A DNA stretch of 64,000 nucleotides from Metridium senile (lineage: Eukaryota; Cnidaria; Anthozoa; Actiniaria; Metridiidae): the NCBI GenBank assembly GCA_949775045.1, contig OX459101.1, forward strand, positions 17,576,180 through 17,640,179. The letters are read 5' to 3'. Within the stretch, counting starts at the first letter, position 1; each line of letters begins with the position of its first letter. The notes under the pieces were generated by a model. It ran no database searches, was not told the origin of the DNA, and saw only the letters and a list, made by a program, of their open reading frames with translations. Below, in pieces: positions 59,371 to 64,000 of the stretch. The translations under genes were made by a program, and so were the position numbers.

Positions 59371-60003
59371 TAGACCCTTTTAATAAGTCTCAAAGTGTTG
59401 TGTTTTCCGCGCTTGACGTCAAATTTATTCTTTTGAATTAATAGAGTAGGATCGAGTGAGGCCTTGCTACTATAAGTGTATTTTATTTACAGGTCTGAGC
59501 TTTCGCCGTCAACGGCATCATCACAGACTAAATGATAGAATATTTACATGTTCTAAATACGCGTGTGGTTGACGGCGAAAGCTCAGACCCGTAATAAAAT
59601 ACACTTAACAGGTTCCCATTTAAATCTGTACTTTCCCATTTAAATCTGTATTTATGCAAATTGTGTTGATGTGTGCTAAACACACAGATCAACCAATCAG
59701 AGAAGTTCACTTCAGAAATAATATACTCTGATTGGTTGATCTGTGTGTTTAGCACACATCAACACAATTTGCATAAGTACAGATTTAAATGGGAAAGTAC
59801 AGATTTAAATGGGAACCTGTTACTTATAGTAGCAAGGCCTCATTCGATCCTACTCTATTAATTCTACAATTATGCTACTAAAGGACAACTTCAGAACATT
59901 TATTCTTTTGAAATTTGTATAATATGAAAGGAATTGAAAAGAATAAATTTGACGTCAAGCGTGGAAAACACAACACTTCGGGACTTATTAAAAGGGTCTA
60001 TAG
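59371..60003. mobile_element. Three-level nested insertion
   Basis: Level 1: palindromic MITE (ends at 59371-59439 and about 59899-60003). Level 2: Penelope-type inverted pair 59440-59898, flanked by ATTTATTCTTTTGAA. Level 3: palindromic MITE AACAGGTTCCCATTTAAATC (59606-59821) flanked by ACTT. Confidence 0.85.
59493..59528 (-). ncRNA. Hammerhead motif with mutated core
   Basis: Same fold as 44748-44783 on the minus strand, but the core reads GTGATGA: C3 is changed to G. G8 is unchanged, so pairing with C3 is lost and the ribozyme should be weak or dead. A truncated plus-strand copy (GTTGACGGCGAAAGCTCAGAC) follows at 59576-59599. Confidence 0.65.
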
Positions 60004-60484
60004 CCTCGATAGAATTTAATATATTCTTATTTCAATTTGTCTAGTACAGCCTGTGGAATTTTAATGTGTTTTAACTAGCTATAATCAATTGTTTGACAAT
60101 GTTCAAATTGTATACACCTATTTCAAAAATCATAGTCGCAATCAAAGCTAAATTATTACTTGTCTAAAATAATCACTAATATAGTCACTATATAAGAACT
60201 ATTAGACAGATATAAGAGTATCTATAAGTTGAAGTAGATTTTATAAATTTCACGGATAAAGTGTTTGCGCTCTAGTACAAAATCCAGAGTGAATTATATC
60301 AAAAACAAGTTTAGAATGCCACATTTTTCTTTGCATAGTCTTTCAAATCAGTTAAATTTCAGTTAACAATAAAATAAAATATCCAATTGTTAATTGCTCT
60401 GTTTATTATTTACCACCTTTTAATAAAAAGTAACCTTTCTATCAATTCATATTGTCTTCTGCTAGGAACATATTTCCTGTTACC

Positions 60485-60557
60485 ATGGAAACAGTTCACC
60501 ACAGGACGCACGTCGTTCATGTGCTGGATGATGGTCATCCTACATTAAAACAAGAAG
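60485..60557 (+). CDS. Gene C exon 1 (coding part)
   Basis: An AG (TCTGCTAG) at about 60472 suggests a 5' UTR exon upstream. The donor used is GTCAGT (60558). A stronger GTAAGT four bases on (60562) would shift the frame into a stop in exon 2. Confidence 0.55.
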
Positions 60558-63496
60558 GTCAGTAAGTTATTACTTAAGACCCATAAATGGTCACTTACCA
60601 GCATACACTACAAAAAAGAGTTCAATGTATATAGCATGTAATTTATTCTTTACAATTTGACTACAACCTGTGGTAATTCAAGGAAATGTACAAATACACC
60701 GAATCGAAATATGGCGACCAATTTGAATACCAATTGTTCTTGACTGACTAGCCTCTCATTCATGTGAAAACTCCATTGTAATCCATCATGAAAACGAGGC
60801 TAGTCAGTCAAGAACAATAGCCGGTCGCCATATTTTTTTTTATTGACTGTTACTAGAGAGTGCGTTACAGATTAGAATTTAATCCTCCTAACGAGTTACT
60901 ATTAATTACATCATTATGTTAAACGATACATCGGAACTGTCTAATACCACAGGAATCCCAATACAAACATAATATAGGGTATAATTAGCGTAACAAAGAG
61001 AGAAAGAAAAATAAAAGAAAGGACAAAAAGCAGGGCTCCCTGTGATAACACCCGCCTATATCTAGTGGCCCTTCCCTAATTATTATTTCTCTTTCTCTAG
61101 TTCAAGAGTCTAGGGAATGTCAATCTGACTCTCACCAGTCCTCCCTTGATGACCGCTATGACATGAGTATCAATGAAAGTTTAGAAAGTAAGCTCTTCTT
61201 AACAATCATTATTAAAATAACTATTAGAATATAGTCTCTCTCATCATATTCTCTGCGCCATCTTGAAAGGCAGCCGGACATCTGCATAGAAGCGAAACAA
61301 ACATTGAGATTGCATTATGATAGAGACATTTGAATTGTTGTCTGGTAAGGTGACGTTAAAAGGTCTCTATCATTGCAAGCTTAACGTCCGTCTCGCTTTG
61401 ATCAAATTATGCAAAGGTCTGGCTACCTTTCAAGATGGCGCTGGGAACTGTGAAGGGGACTATTCACACATTCAATTTGGCTGAGTTGCTACCTTGGAAA
61501 CCAGAGGGTTTCTTGATCTAGTATTTGTATTTATCATTTGCACATCTGTGTTAATTGTTAACCTCAAGAGAAACCCTCTGGCCAAGCAAGCTTATTGTTT
61601 TGAATACTCTGAGCCAATCAGAAGCTGAATGACAGTATTTGAAAACTTGCTTTCTTTTCTGTATGCAGTAACTAAAAAAGTACTGAGAAGTGTTGAGAAG
61701 CACTCTGCTTTGTGCCGTGCTTCTCTTGCAGCTTGACGCACCTTACCATGGCCTCCTAATTTAAAGTTTTGTACAAGTTAACCATTCAGAAATTGAGAAT
61801 TTGACCTTAATAATAATATAAAAGACACGCCGAGTGTCAAACAGTAAACAATTTGAAATGTTCAAAGCAAAGACAAGAGTGAAGTTTTTAAGTGTCTAAA
61901 AAACCTCTCAGGATATTTCAATTTGAAAAGGTGTAGCAAATAATTTGAAAAGAGAAACTTTTGAAAGCTAAGCTAACTTGTACAAAAGTTTAATTGGGTG
62001 GCTACAGTACTGTGAGTCACGCTGTAACACTTCTCTCGTGTTCTGTCAACACTGCATGCACGCACACACATTTTCTATAAATTCTTCATTTAAGCAATTA
62101 TTGAAAGTGGCTGAGTATAGACCACTTTCATAAATACCATAATATAATGTCCTGGAAAATGATTTTTTCAACTAAACAGATATTTTAATATTTTAGCACT
62201 GTCATTTGAAAGATTCACCTGAAATAGGCATGTTTGGAAGGTTTTGATGCTCTGGCTTAAATACTAATGAAAAATGTAGAGATGTGTATGTAATTTTCTG
62301 CTGAGGCCTTTGATGCCTCGTTTTGGTGTTTTTCTGATTTTTGAAACTCATAGCTTCTTGCAAATTTAATCGTTTTTTCTCAAACATTCACAAGTTATTG
62401 TTATGGTGAATGTCATATGATAGCTTTCTTTTTCTTAAAACACTAATCAAAGGGACCCCTAATCAATCAATAATTATGAATAAAATAGATGAAAATTACA
62501 GGAAATTTATGATTCAGAAAATTTTACTGTCGAAATACAATATCAAAGTGTCAACAAAAAACACCAGAATTATCTTGTATAGGGATTGAATAATTTGTGA
62601 AAAATTTGTTTGGGTGGCCTTGGTTGAAGTAGTCGCACTGTAATTAATTAATTAATCTACGAGCAACTCGGTGTGGTGGTTTCTTGCTTTCTTTATTTTC
62701 TCATCTTATAGGGGAGAATTCCTAGATCCACAATTTGCTTGAGTGAACATGAAAAAATTGCGCAGTATTCTCATTGGAATATAGAATGTCTGACAAACAT
62801 GGTAGATTTCAGATTTTTGTGTACTCTTAGAATACATAAATTCCAAGACTGACTTATAAAGTTTTCAGCAATCTATGTATATTCGTGCTGTATATTGAGA
62901 AAAACGTATTTGGCTTGTCGGACGTAGCAACAGTAACTAAGGGGCTGTTTATATAAAGGCAAGTTGTCCCTGTTAGCCCAGATAACTCTTTCGTTTTGTA
63001 TCCCCCTGGGGACACAAAACAATAGAGTTATCCCGGCTAGCTCCGACGAAGGGCTAAAGCTCGAAACATCAGTAAAGTTAAGTCAACATTTTTTTACTGG
63101 TGAACAGCCCCTAAGATATAGAACACAATGGATAGTGGATCTATAAATTCTCTGCCAAGCAGATTAAAAAAATTGTTTGCCTTTCTAATTTTTCTAGTTT
63201 CCAAAACACCAAGCACCCAAAGCAAGAAAGAGCTGTATATCAAACTTGATGAAATCCTCATCACATCGTTGCATAAATCATTTGAAGTCCAGCCCGGTGC
63301 TACTGTTGACAGGGTTGAAATGGTGGAATTTCTCAGCGCAGCCGTCAGAAGAAACTTGTCTGTTTGTCCTGATTTGGAGAAGATAATGTGCTTAAGGGAT
63401 ACTGTTCTGACTGCGAGAGTAAAAAGGGCATTTCCTGAAGTTGAGTACAAGAGAAAACAGATCAGACAAGACCATTTTAGGAAAGCGTATCCTTAA
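60485..63496 (+). CDS. Gene C: unrecognised protein, three exons (3' end open)
   Basis: Plus-strand exons 60485-60557, 61101-61187 and 63198-63496 join with matching phase 1. Exon 1 starts ACCATGG (a good start context) and reads METVHHRTHVVHVLDDGHP. Exon 2 reads QESRECQSDSHQSSLDDRYD. Exon 3 reads SKKELYIKLDEILITSLHKS, VDRVEMVEFLSAAVRRNL, EKIMCLRDTVLTARVKRAF, EVEYKRKQIRQ, then KAYP-TAA. Exon 3 is helical and basic at its end, which could suit nucleic acid binding, but I recognise no family. A donor GTATCC at 63487 could extend the gene past the window. Confidence 0.6.
60709..60831. mobile_element. Foldback element (ATATGGCGACC)
   Basis: Arms ATATGGCGACC, ATTGTTCTTGACTGACTAGCCTC and their inverses enclose about 40 bp. 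Confidence 0.8.
61101..61187 (+). CDS. Gene C exon 2
   Basis: Polypyrimidine tract and acceptor CTTTCTCTAG, donor GTAAGC. 87 bp, phase 1-1, acidic/Ser-rich reading ending SINESLE. Confidence 0.6.
61247..61465. mobile_element. Palindromic MITE (GCGCCATCTTGAAAGG family)
   Basis: Copy of the family at 47879, with GATAGAGACATTTGAATTG in the centre. Confidence 0.85.
61728..62027. mobile_element. TIR element, uninterrupted relative of 55060-55683
   Basis: CAGCTTGACGCACCTTACCA and the inverse end GTGAGTCACGCTG. TGTAGC at 61932-61937 is the empty site for the MITE found at 55143. Confidence 0.8.
62720..63147. mobile_element. MITE (ATAGATCC family) with nested GGGGCTGTT MITE
   Basis: The outer element matches 48088-48364. 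A 171-bp insert (62941-63111) with ends GGGGCTGTTTA / TGAACAGCCCC is flanked by TAA on both sides, the Harbinger-type 3-bp duplication. The empty site CAGTAACTAAGATAG is intact at about 48330. Confidence 0.88.
63198..63496 (+). CDS. Gene C exon 3
   Basis: Acceptor TTTTTCTAG before 63198, phase 1 start. The frame is open to TAA 63494-63496, or to a donor at 63487. Codon use and residue pattern look coding, unlike the surrounding MITEs. Confidence 0.65.
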
Positions 63497-63502
63497 CTTT
63501 TT

Positions 63503-63797
63503 ATTAGATACACCCTTTCCGAGAAACTTTGTCACCTGTGAAGTGAAAAGCCTACAAGCTAGTAGCGCAGGGGATTATGGATTACCTATGTATATTTTAT
63601 TAGAACACAGGGATTTCATGGCCACATTGCTAAACTTGTCAATATGTTATTGAGAAATGTCCATTTTGACTTATCAAACACAAGACAATCGTTCCGAATG
63701 CACATTTAGTTTCTGAACTGATCCATGATCCTTTGCGCCACTAGCTTTTGTGCTTTTCCCTCGTGACAAACATTCTCGGAAAGGGTGTATAATAGGC
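63503..63797. mobile_element. Possible TIR element (ATACACCCTTTCCGAGAA)
   Basis: ATACACCCTTTCCGAGAA (63508) is inverted at 63776-63793 (TTCTCGGAAAGGGTGTAT), so gene C exon 3 may be followed by, or partly sit in, a repeat. Confidence 0.5.
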
Positions 63798-63816
63798 GAC
63801 TTTCATAATACTCCCC

Positions 63817-64000
63817 TTCACAGTTCCCTGCGCCATCTTGAAAGGTAGCCGGGCCTTTGTATCGAAGCGAGACGAACGTTGAGCTTGCAATGATAGAGAC
63901 ACGTGAATAATTGTCCCGCAAAGTGTTCCGGCAAAGGTCTCTATCATTGCAAACTCAGTGTTCGTCTCGCTTTGATGCAAAGGTCCGGCTACCTTTCAAG
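63817..64000. mobile_element. Palindromic MITE (GCGCCATCTTGAAAGG family), cut by window end
   Basis: TTCACAGTTCCCTGCGCCATC at the left. The right arm runs into the end of the window at CTACCTTTCAAG. Confidence 0.85.

Larger units (their letters stand above)
56936..60450. promoter_or_regulatory. Divergent intergenic region between TTC38 and gene C
   Basis: 3.5 kb with the start of TTC38 on one side and gene C on the other. 57360-57760 has more CpG and less poly-T than its surroundings and could hold promoters. 58240-58620 is T-rich low complexity. No TATA or other core element can be fixed. The right half is SINE and MITE sequence. Confidence 0.35.

Noticed and set aside
63706..63980. Minus-strand ORFs at the right edge
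   Set aside because: Frames through the palindromic GCGCCATCTTGAAAGG MITE, which also gives similar ORFs at 35626-36045.

Overview
The window looks like animal genomic DNA, most likely from a cnidarian (probably an anthozoan such as a coral or sea anemone). It is AT-rich, has split genes with GT-AG introns, and encodes secreted PAN, EGF, CUB and D8C proteins typical of cnidarian families. It is packed with foldback MITEs, tRNA-derived SINEs and Penelope-type ribozyme repeats. The cnidarian assignment is an inference from domain and repeat style. No database search was possible.

Four gene models can be read. (1) Gene A, minus strand, about 6.76 to 4.51 kb and open at its 3' end: signal peptide plus PAN/apple exon, a 40-bp exon, one calcium-binding EGF exon and one Ig exon. 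(2) Gene B, minus strand, 29.23 to 14.87 kb: the same signal/PAN exon and 40-bp exon, then three EGF exons, a CUB exon, a short cysteine exon and a D8C exon. Every exon junction after the 40-bp exon is phase 1, so the modules join in frame. The 5' parts of A and B are a direct segmental duplication (5668-9042 and 28136-31941). (3) A TTC38 (tetratricopeptide repeat 38) orthologue, minus strand, 56935 to 34426. All 15 coding exons can be assembled with matching phases into a 466-residue protein. (4) Gene C, plus strand, from 60485: three compatible exons of an unrecognised protein, open to the right. TTC38 and gene C are divergently transcribed.

Nearly everything else is repetitive. Region by region: 0-4.5 kb has direct repeats, a tRNA-like foldback and minisatellites. 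5.7-9 kb is duplication copy A. 9-14.5 kb holds a small rolling-circle-like element, foldbacks, a non-LTR 3' end and tandem arrays. 18.25-27.27 kb is bounded by inverted repeats of about 340 bp, lies in the CUB-EGF intron of gene B and carries transposon ORFs, two nested rolling-circle-like elements and a 2A-like peptide. 28-32 kb is duplication copy B plus a transposon ORF. 33-57 kb is TTC38 with intronic MITEs, minisatellites, a transposon ORF and SINEs. 57-64 kb has SINEs, a three-level nested insertion, gene C and several palindromic MITEs.

The strongest unusual signals are: (a) three rolling-circle-like elements, each carrying its own private 9-nt word three times, with a hairpin directly before CTAG; (b) five tiny hairpin elements with unrelated stems, AGCCTG-like ends and 9-10 bp target duplications; (c) a minisatellite made from the 3' end and splice donor of TTC38 exon 9; (d) a complete hammerhead ribozyme fold; and (e) filled/empty site pairs that date one MITE family relative to the segmental duplication.
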